DNA from: FEN-1191 sp036490715
GTDB lineage: Bacteria; Pseudomonadota; Gammaproteobacteria; Steroidobacterales; Steroidobacteraceae
Reading direction: 5' to 3'
DNA: 64,000 bases
Assembly: GCA_036490715.1 (NCBI GenBank)
Contig: DASXDL010000037.1
Span: 124,001-188,000 of the forward strand
Shown: positions 52,183-60,711 of the stretch, piece after piece
How positions within the stretch are numbered: the stretch's first letter is position 1
How the letters are laid out: each line of letters begins with the position of its first letter
Made by a program: the position numbers and the translations under genes
Notes under the pieces: generated by a model
The model's database searches: none
Seen by the model: the letters and a program-made list of their open reading frames with translations, nothing else
What the model was told of the DNA's origin: nothing

Positions 52183-53523
52183 CTAGACATTCAACAGCAG
52201 ATGCTCACGTTCCCAGGAACTGATGACCTGCAAAAACACCTCGTGCTCGGATTGCTTGACGATGGTATAGGCCGCGACGAACGGCTCGCCCAGGATCTGC
52301 AGCAGCGGATCGCAGTCTCGCAACCGTGCCAGGGCCTCGTCGAGCGAGCGCGGCAGGGAGTACGGCATATCGTGGGCGCTGCCAGACACCGGTTCGGTCG
52401 GCTTCAGACCTTCGGTCATGCCCAGATAGCCGCAGGCTAACGACGCCGCGATCGCAATATAAGGATTGGCGTCGGCCCCACCGACCCGATTTTCGATACG
52501 GCGCGATTCCGGCGCCGACATCGGCACCCGCAGTCCCGCGGTGCGGTTGTCGTAACCCCACTGCACGTTGATGGGCGCCGACAGGTAGCGTGTCATGCGG
52601 CGATAGGAGTTGACGTTGGAGCAGAACAGCGACATCGCCGCCGGGATGTAGCGCTGCAGGCCGGCGATGTGGGAGAAGAACAGCGGCGACGGCGTGCCGT
52701 CAGGGTTGCTGAAGATGTTCTTGCGGGTCTTCTTGTCGACGATGCTTTGGTGAATGTGCATCGCGCTGCCGGGTTCCTTGGCATGTGGTTTGGCCATGAA
52801 GGTCGCGTACATCTTGTGCCGCAAGGCCGCCTCGCGCGCCGTACGCTTGAACAGGAATGCCTGATCGGCCAGATCGAGCGGCTCGCCGTGCAGCAGATTG
52901 ATTTCCATCTGCGCCGGACCGTCCTCGTGAATCAAGGTATCGATCTCGATATCCTGCGCTTCGCAGAAGGCATAGATATCGTCGAACAGCGGATCGAACT
53001 CGTTGACCGCTGCGATGCTGTAAGACTGTCGCCCCGGCTCGGCGCGGCCGGAGCGGCCGACCGGCGGCTTGAGCGGGTAGTCGGCATCGATGTTGGGCTC
53101 AATCAGGTAGAACTCGAGTTCCGGGGCGATGACCGCCTCCCATCCACGCTGCGCGTACAGATCGAGCACGTGCCGCAGCAGATGCCGTGGTGCCATCATC
53201 ACCGGCCGGCCATCCGAATAGAAGCAGTCATGGATCACCTGCGCGGTGGGTTCGGCCGCCCACGGCACTACCCGAACGGTCTTGGCGTCCGCCTTGAGCA
53301 CGATGTCGATCTCGGCCGGACTCATGGCATCGCTGGTATCCGGGGGGTAATCACCGGTCACCGTCTGCAGGAAGATGCTCTCGGGCAATCGCATGCCCTC
53401 GTCCTCGGCAAACTTCTCCGCCGGCATGATCTTGCCGCGGGCAATGCCCGCCATGTCCGGAATGATCGCCTCGACCTCGGAGATGCCGTGATCGCGAAAG
53501 AATTGTTGTATTTCTGTAGCCAT
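52183..53523 (-). CDS. puuA: Gamma-glutamylputrescine synthetase
   Basis: 446 aa glutamine synthetase-fold enzyme. Joins glutamate to putrescine using ATP, the first step of the Puu pathway. MATEIQQFFRDHGISEVEAI starts it; the metal-binding GSAMHIHQSIVDKK and NRTAGLRVPMSAPESRRIEN segments and the end SWEREHLLLNV match the PuuA-type group. The start at 53523 is 10 bp from the puuD stop, with AAGGTG before it. Substrate assigned from neighbours puuBCD and pot genes. Confidence 0.93.
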   Translation of the reverse strand: MATEIQQFFRDHGISEVEAIIPDMAGIARGKIMPAEKFAEDEGMRLPESIFLQTVTGDYPPDTSDAMSPAEIDIVLKADAKTVRVVPWAAEPTAQVIHDCFYSDGRPVMMAPRHLLRHVLDLYAQRGWEAVIAPELEFYLIEPNIDADYPLKPPVGRSGRAEPGRQSYSIAAVNEFDPLFDDIYAFCEAQDIEIDTLIHEDGPAQMEINLLHGEPLDLADQAFLFKRTAREAALRHKMYATFMAKPHAKEPGSAMHIHQSIVDKKTRKNIFSNPDGTPSPLFFSHIAGLQRYIPAAMSLFCSNVNSYRRMTRYLSAPINVQWGYDNRTAGLRVPMSAPESRRIENRVGGADANPYIAIAASLACGYLGMTEGLKPTEPVSGSAHDMPYSLPRSLDEALARLRDCDPLLQILGEPFVAAYTIVKQSEHEVFLQVISSWEREHLLLNV

Positions 53524-53533
53524 GGGGTCACCT

Positions 53534-54280
53534 TCAATTGCGCGCACGGCACGCCGCGCCAAACTCGGCGAACAGCGCGCGGGAAAAATCGTTTCTAGTC
53601 GCCTGCCATTCCGGGTGCCACTGCAGCGCCAGCGCAAATGCCGGTGCTTGCTCGACCCGGAACGCCTCAATCACGCCGTCGGGGGCCCGAGCCTCGACTG
53701 CCAGCCCCTTGCCGAGCTCGCGCACACCCTGGCTGTGCAGCGAGTTGACTTGGATGCGGTCTCTGCCTGCCAGCCGCCGCAGCAGACCACCGGGCTCCAA
53801 CATCACCTCATGCGCCGGACCGTACTGCTGTTCCAGCGGATCTTTCGGATTTTCTCGATGGTCCAGATACCCGGGCACGTCTTGCAGCTGCTGCCAGAGC
53901 GAACCACCGAAGGCAACGTTGATCTCCTGGAAGCCGCGACAGATGCCCAGCACCGGTACGCCGGCGGCGACTGCCCGTGGAATCAGCGGCAGAGTGGTCT
54001 CGTCGCGGTGCGGATCGTGCAGCGTCGGGGTCTGACTGGGCTCGCCGCGGTAGTGCCGTGGATCGACGTTGGTCGGACTACCCATGAACAGCAGACCGTC
54101 GAGCGTCTCGAGCAGCTCTTCCAGCCGCAGCTCACGTCCGATGGCCGGCACGATCAGCGGCAATGCACCCGCGCCGTCGAGCACCGCCGTCAGGTACTTC
54201 TCACCCGCCAAGTGGTAGGGCTGCTGACCGAGCATGCGCCGGTCGGCCGGAATCCCAATGACAGGACGCTTCGAGCTCAT
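53534..54280 (-). CDS. puuD: Gamma-glutamyl-GABA hydrolase
   Basis: 248 aa class I glutamine amidotransferase-like peptidase C26. Splits gamma-glutamyl-GABA to glutamate and GABA, the last Puu step before GABA transamination. Nucleophile C114 sits in VLGICRGFQEINVAFGGSLW, and LQWHPEW carries the catalytic His. The ATG at 54280 is used; an upstream GTG at 54295 would add five residues. First gene of the nine-gene minus-strand run, with a perfect inverted repeat 25 bp upstream. Confidence 0.93.
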   Translation of the reverse strand: MSSKRPVIGIPADRRMLGQQPYHLAGEKYLTAVLDGAGALPLIVPAIGRELRLEELLETLDGLLFMGSPTNVDPRHYRGEPSQTPTLHDPHRDETTLPLIPRAVAAGVPVLGICRGFQEINVAFGGSLWQQLQDVPGYLDHRENPKDPLEQQYGPAHEVMLEPGGLLRRLAGRDRIQVNSLHSQGVRELGKGLAVEARAPDGVIEAFRVEQAPAFALALQWHPEWQATRNDFSRALFAEFGAACRARN

Positions 54281-54305
54281 GATGACGTAATGCACCGGTC
54301 ACAGA

Positions 54306-54325
54306 ACCTGTATGGATATACAGGT
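54306..54325. promoter_or_regulatory. Perfect 20-bp inverted repeat upstream of puuD
   Basis: ACCTGTATGGATATACAGGT has two perfect 8-bp arms with a 4-bp spacer. It lies 25 bp before the puuD start and 154 bp before the divergent puuB start, so a bound dimeric regulator could control both. The half-site core CTGTAT/ATACAG resembles sites of GntR/FCD-type regulators. Not the E. coli PuuR site. Confidence 0.6.
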
Positions 54326-54479
54326 CTGGTGGTGTCTGGCTTCATACCGCGAGATCGACATTAGACCATAGCCGGCGGGCGCACGCCGCCGCAGCGCTCA
54401 GTTCCCAAGTTCGCGGACGGCGGCACAGGCCGGAAGTCAAGCATTTGATTCGGCGCGGGATTTCTGGCAATACGGCCGC

Positions 54480-55772
54480 ATGTTGACCGCCCCATTTCCC
54501 GACTATGTTGACAGCTACTACGCCGCCAGTACGCCGCTTCCACCCCGCGCAGCCTCGCTAACCGGCACCGTCAGGGCCGATATTTGCGTTGTGGGTGGGG
54601 GCATTGCCGGCTGCTCTGCCGCTCTGGCGCTCGCCGAGCGTCGCTACCGGGTGGTGCTGCTGGAAGGGCAGCGCATCGGCTGGGGCGCCTCAGGCCGCAA
54701 CGGTGGTCAGGCCATCTTCGGCACCGCGATGGAGCAGTCGGATCTGGAGCAGCTGGTCGGCGCCGCCGACGCACGCCGAATCTGGGAAATCTCGCTCGAA
54801 GGCATCGCGCTGATGAAGCACCGCATCAAGCGCCACCAGATCGACTGCGACTGGGTCGACGGCCAAATGTTCGCCGCCATCAAGCCTCGTCAGCTGCGCG
54901 CCCTGAGGCTGTGGCAGGAACAGCTCGAGCGCGAGTATGGCTATAGCAGCCTGTTGCTGATGGAACGCGCGCAGGTGCGCTCAATCCTAGCCACCGAGCG
55001 CTACGTCGGTGCTCTGCACGACTACAACAACGGCCACCTGCACCCGCTGCGCTATACGCTCGGCCTGGCGCGCGCCGCGACCCAGGCAGGGGTGGAGATC
55101 TATGAGGGCAGCCGCGCATTGAGTTTCGCCCGTCGCGACGGCCTGATTCGCGTGCGCACCGACGTCGGGGCGGTGGACTGCGAGCACGTCCTGCTCGCCG
55201 GCAATGCCTGGTTGGGCGACACCGCTCCGCCGCTCAAACGCAAGCTCATGACGATCGGCAGCTACATCATCGCCACCGAACCGCTCGGCGAGCGGCGCGC
55301 GCGCCAGCTGATCGCCAACGGATCCTCGGTGTGTGACACCAATTGGATCCTGGACTACTTTCGCTGCACCGCGGATTACCGCCTGTTGTTCGGCGGGCGT
55401 GTCAATTACTCGCTTCTGAACGTACCGGGGGTCGCTCAGATCACTCGCAAGCGCATGCTCAACGTGTTCCCGCAGCTGCTCAGCGCGCGCATCGACTACG
55501 CCTGGGGATGTCTACTCGACATCACGCTGAATCGGGGACCAAACTTCGGCCGCCTCGAGCCCAACGTCTACTACCTGCAGGGTTTCTCCGGCCACGGGAT
55601 CGCCCTGGCCGGCATTGCCGGACAGCTGGTCGCCGAATCGATCGCCGGCACCGCCGAACGCTTCGACGTGTTTGCCCGCATTCCGCATCGCGATTTCCCG
55701 GGTGGCATGGCGTTGCGTCGACCGACGCTGGTGCTGGCGATGCTCTGGTATCGGCTGCGCGACCTGCTTTAA
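54480..55772 (+). CDS. puuB: Gamma-glutamylputrescine oxidase
   Basis: 430 aa FAD enzyme of the DAO family. Oxidises gamma-glutamylputrescine to the aldehyde with release of ammonia and peroxide. FAD site ADICVVGGGIAGCSAALALA near residue 35, GWGASGRNGGQAIFG and the C-terminal YYLQGFSGHGIALAGIAGQL match PuuB-type proteins. It is divergent from puuD with about 200 bp between, and followed after 11 bp by a small lipoprotein gene. Confidence 0.93.
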   Translation: MLTAPFPDYVDSYYAASTPLPPRAASLTGTVRADICVVGGGIAGCSAALALAERRYRVVLLEGQRIGWGASGRNGGQAIFGTAMEQSDLEQLVGAADARRIWEISLEGIALMKHRIKRHQIDCDWVDGQMFAAIKPRQLRALRLWQEQLEREYGYSSLLLMERAQVRSILATERYVGALHDYNNGHLHPLRYTLGLARAATQAGVEIYEGSRALSFARRDGLIRVRTDVGAVDCEHVLLAGNAWLGDTAPPLKRKLMTIGSYIIATEPLGERRARQLIANGSSVCDTNWILDYFRCTADYRLLFGGRVNYSLLNVPGVAQITRKRMLNVFPQLLSARIDYAWGCLLDITLNRGPNFGRLEPNVYYLQGFSGHGIALAGIAGQLVAESIAGTAERFDVFARIPHRDFPGGMALRRPTLVLAMLWYRLRDLL

Positions 55773-55783
55773 GCTGTACGCCC

Positions 55784-56011
55784 ATGAAACTCACTCTGAC
55801 AGCGTGTGTCGCAATCGCAATGGCAGGCAGCGTAGGCCTGAGCGCCTGCGGTCTGGCCGGAACCGCAGCCAGCAGCGCGACCGGCGCAGCGGCCGAAGCC
55901 CAGCAGGCGCAACAAGCCAAGCAAATCGAGCAGCGCGCGCAACAGCAGGCCGAGGATGCCGTGAAGCAGGACGCCGATCGGCGCGCGCAAGCGGAAAAAG
56001 ACGCCCAGTAG
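55784..56011 (+). CDS. Small Ala/Gln-rich putative lipoprotein
   Basis: 75 aa. A signal segment (ACVAIAMAGSVGLSACG) ends in a lipobox-like LSAC (Cys22). The rest, AEAQQAQQAKQIEQRAQQQA and on, is Ala/Gln/Lys-rich and should form a single helix or coiled coil. Function unknown. It follows puuB by 11 bp and may be cotranscribed. It converges on rlmKL. Confidence 0.7.
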   Translation: MKLTLTACVAIAMAGSVGLSACGLAGTAASSATGAAAEAQQAQQAKQIEQRAQQQAEDAVKQDADRRAQAEKDAQ

Positions 56012-56024
56012 TCGCCGCCTTATC

Positions 56025-58220
56025 CTAGGCGGACCGCGCGCGGATCTCGAAGCAGCGATGGATTCGCGGATTGCGCTCGAAATCGAATGCCAGTGTCTGA
56101 GCCGAAATGTCCCGCACATTCCAGCGCTCCGACAGCATCGGGTCAGGCCGAAAACGCTGGGCGTTGGTCGAGAACACCAGTAAACCTTCCGGTGCCAACA
56201 CGCGCATGCTGCCGGCGATCAGTTCAACATGATCGCGTTGAACGTCCAGTACGCCCTGCATTCGTTTGGAATTGGAAAAGGTCGGCGGGTCGAGGAAGAT
56301 CAGATCGAAGCGCTCGGCGCGCTCCGCAGCCGTGCGCAGCCACTCCAGGCAGTCGGCACGCTCGAGCCGATGTCGCGACAGATCGATGCCATTGAGTCGC
56401 AGGTTATCCGCCGCCCAGTGCAGATAGCGACTAGACAGGTCGAGGCTCAAGCTGTCCTGCGCCCCGCCGCTGGCGGCGTACACCGTGGCAGTGCCGGTAT
56501 AGCAGAACAGATTCAGGAATCGCGCGCCGCGCGCCTGCTGCCGCAGCTGCGCGCGCGTTAGCCGATGATCCAGAAACAGGCCGGTATCGAGGTAGTCGTC
56601 GAGGTTGACGAGGAACTTCAGCCCGCCCTCCTCCACGGTAAGCAGTCGCGGGAGCTCAGCGTTCGTGGCCTCGCCGGAGCGACGCTGGTACTGATTGGAG
56701 CCGTGCTGGCGGCGGCGCAGCCGCAGATGAATGTGCTCGGGCGGCAGTGCCAGCACCCGTGGCAGGCTCGCCAGCACCTCGCGCCGGCGGCGCTGCGCCG
56801 CCTGCGCATCGATGCTCGCCGGTGCGGCGTATTCCTGCACGTGCAGATGCACCGCGCCACCGCCCGCCTCGGCGTAACGATCGATCGCGAACGAATACTC
56901 CGGCATGTCCGCATCGTAGAGCCGGTAGCAGCTCACCGCGGCGCGCGCTGCCTGACGCGACAGGCGCTTGAGGTTCTTGCTCAGACGATTGGCGAACATC
57001 TGCGCGCCCGGGCTGAGCTCGATCGCCGCCTGTCGCTCGGCTCGGGTGTCCAGGTCCGGGGCACCGGGTGCGCCCAGATCGATGCGCAGCAGCCGCGTGG
57101 CGATGTTGCCGTTCCAGAGCTCGTGGCTGCGATAGCTTCGCAATCGCAGTTCGCGCGCGGTCTGAGGCGACGCGCTCAATATAGCCGCGTCCCAGCCAGC
57201 AAAGTGCTCGCGCAGGACCTGACCAAGCTGCGCATATAAGGCGCGTGCCCCGACGTCATCCCCGAGCCGCTCGCCGTACGGCGGATTGGTGCAGATCAGG
57301 CCGCCCTGATCAGTCGCAGGCCGCACCTCGACAAGTGTCCGCTGCTCGAATCTCGCCATGCCGTCGACACCGGCGCGCGCGGCATTGGCATTGGCCGCTG
57401 CAATGGCGCGCGCATCGATGTCGCTGCCACGCAGAACGTTGGAGAGCTGCAGCGTAGCGCCATCGCGCGCCTGCGCCTGCAACCGTTCCCACAGATCCGC
57501 ATCGTGTCCCTTCCAGCCGAGAAATCCAAAGTAATCGCGCCCGATCCCAGGCGCGCGTCCAGCCGCGATCATGGCCGCCTCGATGACCACAGTCCCGGAA
57601 CCGCACATTGGATCAAGGAATTCGGCATTGCGCGCGGCCGCCTCGTCCCAACGGGCGCGCAGCAGCACCCCGGCCGCCAGGTTTTCGCGCAGCGGCGCCT
57701 CGCCGCCCTCGAGCCGGTAGCCACGTCGATGCAGCCCCTCGCCGGCTAGATCCAGCAGCAGCGAGATGCGCGTGCCGAGCGCATGTGCGTGCAGCCGCAC
57801 TGCCGGTCGCGACAGCTCAACGTCGGGCCGGCGGCCGGTGTCGGCACGCAGTCGATCGCAGATGCCATCCTTGAGCCGCAGCGCGCCGTAGTGGCTGTTA
57901 GTAATGCCGGGATGACTGCCGGTGAACTCACAGGCGATGCTGCGCGCCGCATCGACATGCAGGTTCCAGTCAAAGGCGTACACCTGGCGATAGAATTCGT
58001 CGGCGCTGGCAGCCTCGAACTGCGCCAGGCGCAGCAGCACGCGACTGGCGGTTCGCGACCACAGGCAGGCGCGATAGCCGGCCTCCAGTGGTGCGGCAAA
58101 CTCGACACTGGCGGCACGCTCGCGCAGATCGTGCGCTCCCATCGGCTGAAGTTCGCGTACCAGCAGATCGGACAGGCCGCGTGGCACCGTGGCCACGAAC
58201 GCGTGCTCGGTCCGATTCAA
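56025..58220 (-). CDS. rlmL: Bifunctional 23S rRNA guanine methyltransferase RlmKL
   Basis: 731 aa. Makes m2G2445 (RlmL half) and m7G2069 (RlmK half) in 23S rRNA. THUMP region in the first 160 residues, N-terminal MTase with DPMCGSGTVVIEAAMIAAG and CTNPPYGERLG, C-terminal MTase with NLFCYTGTATVYAASGGA and IFLDPPTFSNSKRM. It begins at TTG 58220 and its start overlaps the puuC stop (TTGA), which suggests translational coupling. Length is close to the E. coli fused enzyme. Confidence 0.94.
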   Translation of the reverse strand: MNRTEHAFVATVPRGLSDLLVRELQPMGAHDLRERAASVEFAAPLEAGYRACLWSRTASRVLLRLAQFEAASADEFYRQVYAFDWNLHVDAARSIACEFTGSHPGITNSHYGALRLKDGICDRLRADTGRRPDVELSRPAVRLHAHALGTRISLLLDLAGEGLHRRGYRLEGGEAPLRENLAAGVLLRARWDEAAARNAEFLDPMCGSGTVVIEAAMIAAGRAPGIGRDYFGFLGWKGHDADLWERLQAQARDGATLQLSNVLRGSDIDARAIAAANANAARAGVDGMARFEQRTLVEVRPATDQGGLICTNPPYGERLGDDVGARALYAQLGQVLREHFAGWDAAILSASPQTARELRLRSYRSHELWNGNIATRLLRIDLGAPGAPDLDTRAERQAAIELSPGAQMFANRLSKNLKRLSRQAARAAVSCYRLYDADMPEYSFAIDRYAEAGGGAVHLHVQEYAAPASIDAQAAQRRRREVLASLPRVLALPPEHIHLRLRRRQHGSNQYQRRSGEATNAELPRLLTVEEGGLKFLVNLDDYLDTGLFLDHRLTRAQLRQQARGARFLNLFCYTGTATVYAASGGAQDSLSLDLSSRYLHWAADNLRLNGIDLSRHRLERADCLEWLRTAAERAERFDLIFLDPPTFSNSKRMQGVLDVQRDHVELIAGSMRVLAPEGLLVFSTNAQRFRPDPMLSERWNVRDISAQTLAFDFERNPRIHRCFEIRARSA

Positions 58221-59725
58221 GTCAGATCAATCCAGGTAGTCTTAAGCTCGGTGTATTTGTCGAACGCGTGCAGCGATTTGTCGCGGCCAAAGCCGGACTG
58301 CTTGAATCCGCCGAACGGCACCGTGATGTCGTCGGCGTCGTAGCAATTGACGTACACCACGCCGGCCCGCAGCGCGCGCGCCGCCCGGTGCGCGCTGGTG
58401 ATATCACGTGTCCAGATTGCGGCGGCGAGACCGTAGCTGGTGTCGTTGGCAATGGAGAGCGCCTGATCGAGGTCGCGAAACGTGAGCGTGGCCAATACCG
58501 GCCCGAAGATCTCCTCGCGGGCAATGCGCATGCGCGGCTGAACCTGATCGAAGATGGTGGGCTCGACGTAGCAGCCACCGCTATCCTGGCGTACACGCCT
58601 GCCGCCAAGCGCCAGGCGCGCGCCCTCATCGCGGCCGGCGGCGATGTAGTCCATCACGCGCTGGGTCTGCTGCTCATCTACCAGCGCTCCCACTGTCGTG
58701 CGCGGATCGAGTGGATCCCCGGGCGACATTTCGCGGCCGATGCGTGCTATCTCCTGCAGCAGCGGCTCACGCACCGTGTCTTGCACCAGCAAGCGCGATC
58801 CGGCCGAACACATCTCGCCCTGGTTGAAAAAAATCGCGGCCGCAGCCGCGCGGGCGGCGCGCGCCAGATCCGGATAATCGGCTAACACGATGTTGGGAGA
58901 CTTGCCCCCGCACTCAAGCGAGACCCGCTTGAGATTGGACTGGGCCGCGGCCTGCATCACCGCCTTGCCGGTGGCGGTAGAACCGGTGAAGGCGATCGCG
59001 TCCACGTCCATGTGCGAGGCCAGGGCGTGGCCGGCGGTGGGACCGAATCCGGGAATCACATTGAGTACCCCGGGCGGCAACCCCGCCTGCAGCGCCAGTT
59101 CGGCCAGGCGGATTGCCGTCAGCGGCGATTTTTCCGAGGGCTTGAGCACCAGCGAGTTGCCGGCCGCCAGCACCGGCGCGATTTTCCACGCCGCCATCAA
59201 CATCGGAAAGTTCCACGGCACGATCGCGCCGACCACACCGACCGGTTCGCGCGTCACGAGCGCCAGACTGCCGGCGCCGGTCGGGGCCACCTGGTCGTAG
59301 ATCTTATCGATGGCCTCGGCGAACCAGCGCAGGCAGCGAACCGTCGCCGGCACGTCCACATTCAGGCTGTCGCTGATCGGCTTACCGACGTCCAGAGTTT
59401 CCAGCAACGCCAGCTCGGCACGGGCCTGTTCGACCAGCTCCGCGAACCTCAGCAGTACTCCCTTGCGCTCGGCCGGCGCACGACCGGCCCATTCGCCACG
59501 TTCGAAGCTGGCGCGTGCGGCGGCGACCGCGGCGTCGACATCCATGCGGTCGCAAGCGGCCACTGCTGCCAGGTGGCGGCCATCGATGGGGCTGATGCAA
59601 TCGAAGGTGGCGCCAGATCGGGCTGCCACTGTGGCACCGTTGATCACAGCCAAGCCGCTGGGCCGCACGGCGCGCGCCCGCGCCTGCCAGCCGGCCGCAT
59701 CGAGGGTCCGGACCGAGTCGTTCAT
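58217..59725 (-). CDS. puuC: Gamma-glutamyl-gamma-aminobutyraldehyde dehydrogenase
   Basis: 502 aa NAD(P)-dependent aldehyde dehydrogenase. Oxidises gamma-glutamyl-gamma-aminobutyraldehyde in the Puu pathway. GAIVPWNFPMLMAAWKIAP, AFTGSTATGKAVM, catalytic E271 in LECGGKSPN and nucleophile C306 in NQGEMCSAGSR are intact, and the C-terminus VPFGGFKQSGFGRD matches PuuC-type enzymes. Start ATG 59725. It is separated from the other puu genes by rlmKL, and substrate assignment rests on subfamily similarity and neighbourhood. Confidence 0.88.
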   Translation of the reverse strand: MNDSVRTLDAAGWQARARAVRPSGLAVINGATVAARSGATFDCISPIDGRHLAAVAACDRMDVDAAVAAARASFERGEWAGRAPAERKGVLLRFAELVEQARAELALLETLDVGKPISDSLNVDVPATVRCLRWFAEAIDKIYDQVAPTGAGSLALVTREPVGVVGAIVPWNFPMLMAAWKIAPVLAAGNSLVLKPSEKSPLTAIRLAELALQAGLPPGVLNVIPGFGPTAGHALASHMDVDAIAFTGSTATGKAVMQAAAQSNLKRVSLECGGKSPNIVLADYPDLARAARAAAAAIFFNQGEMCSAGSRLLVQDTVREPLLQEIARIGREMSPGDPLDPRTTVGALVDEQQTQRVMDYIAAGRDEGARLALGGRRVRQDSGGCYVEPTIFDQVQPRMRIAREEIFGPVLATLTFRDLDQALSIANDTSYGLAAAIWTRDITSAHRAARALRAGVVYVNCYDADDITVPFGGFKQSGFGRDKSLHAFDKYTELKTTWIDLT

Positions 59726-59915
59726 AGGGGCCGCCAATCTGGCGCTGCATCCGGGCACTGTCAATTCCGGGCGAGGCGACGTGCCGATCGCGGGGCTGGG
59801 GCGCCGCGCCCACTTTCCATGGTCTTACCGGCTGATCATACGGAACATATGAGGGTTCATCGCTAATTCACTGGAATGCCACGTAATTGTCATTCCCAGC
59901 CGCGAGACTGCCCGC

Positions 59916-60698
59916 ATGCATTCTGGTTCGCGACCGACCATCCAGGTACGCACCGCCTTCATATCCGACGTTCATCTCGGGTCGCGCGATTGCCGCGCGG
60001 ATCTGGTGCTTGATTTTCTGCGTCGGGTGCAGCCCGAGCAGCTGATTCTGGTCGGCGACATCATTGACGTCTGGAGCCTGCGCCGCAGTTTCTACTGGCC
60101 ACAGTCACACAGCGACGTACTGCGCACCATTCTTGGCAAGACCAAGCATGACACGCGCGTCATCTACGTGCCGGGCAATCACGATGAACAGTTCCGCCAG
60201 GTCTGCGGCACGAGCTTCGGCAATCTGGAAGTGCACCGGGAGTTCATCCACCAGACGGCTCGCGGAAAGAGACTCTTGGTGCTGCACGGGGATGAGTTCG
60301 ACGGTGCGGTGCGCTGCAGTCGCTGGCTAGTCGCGCTCGGATCGGGCCTGTACGACGTCGTTCTAGGCCTCAATCGCGGTGTCAACGCGCTAAGGCACCG
60401 GTTCGGCTACGGTTACTGGTCGCTAGCTGGTTATCTGAAGAGCCGCGTCGGCAATGCCATGCGCTACGTGCGCAGCTTTGAGGCTGCCGCCGCCCATACC
60501 GCCCGTCGGCGCGGAATGGACGGCATCGTGTGCGGGCACATCCATCGTCCCGAGATGACGGAGATCGATGACGTCCTCTACTGCAACGACGGCGACTGGG
60601 TCGACAGCTGTTCGGCGTTGATCGAAACGCGCACCGGCGAACTCGAGCTCTGGCACTGGCCCGATGTCGATGGCGCGCAGCTGGCACACGCCGCCTAG
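59916..60698 (+). CDS. LpxH-like metallophosphoesterase
   Basis: 260 aa. Metal-binding motifs of the calcineurin-like fold are FISDVHLGS, LILVGDIIDVW, YVPGNHDEQF, LVLHGDEFD and CGHIHRPEM, in the order seen in UDP-2,3-diacylglucosamine hydrolases. It may act on lipid A precursors or other nucleotide-sugar lipids; as a genome usually has another LpxH, this could be a paralogue with a different job. It is divergent from puuC (190-bp gap). Confidence 0.85.
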   Translation: MHSGSRPTIQVRTAFISDVHLGSRDCRADLVLDFLRRVQPEQLILVGDIIDVWSLRRSFYWPQSHSDVLRTILGKTKHDTRVIYVPGNHDEQFRQVCGTSFGNLEVHREFIHQTARGKRLLVLHGDEFDGAVRCSRWLVALGSGLYDVVLGLNRGVNALRHRFGYGYWSLAGYLKSRVGNAMRYVRSFEAAAAHTARRRGMDGIVCGHIHRPEMTEIDDVLYCNDGDWVDSCSALIETRTGELELWHWPDVDGAQLAHAA

Positions 60699-60711
60699 GG
60701 GTGCCGATCCG

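Noticed and set aside
56015..56032. CCGCCT-TATCCT-AGGCGG hairpin as an intrinsic terminator
   Set aside because: It spans the rlmKL stop but no T-run follows on either strand.
58088..58885. 265-codon plus-strand open frame across rlmKL and puuC
   Set aside because: Both minus-strand genes have complete catalytic motifs; this frame has Arg/Gly-rich composition typical of an antisense shadow.
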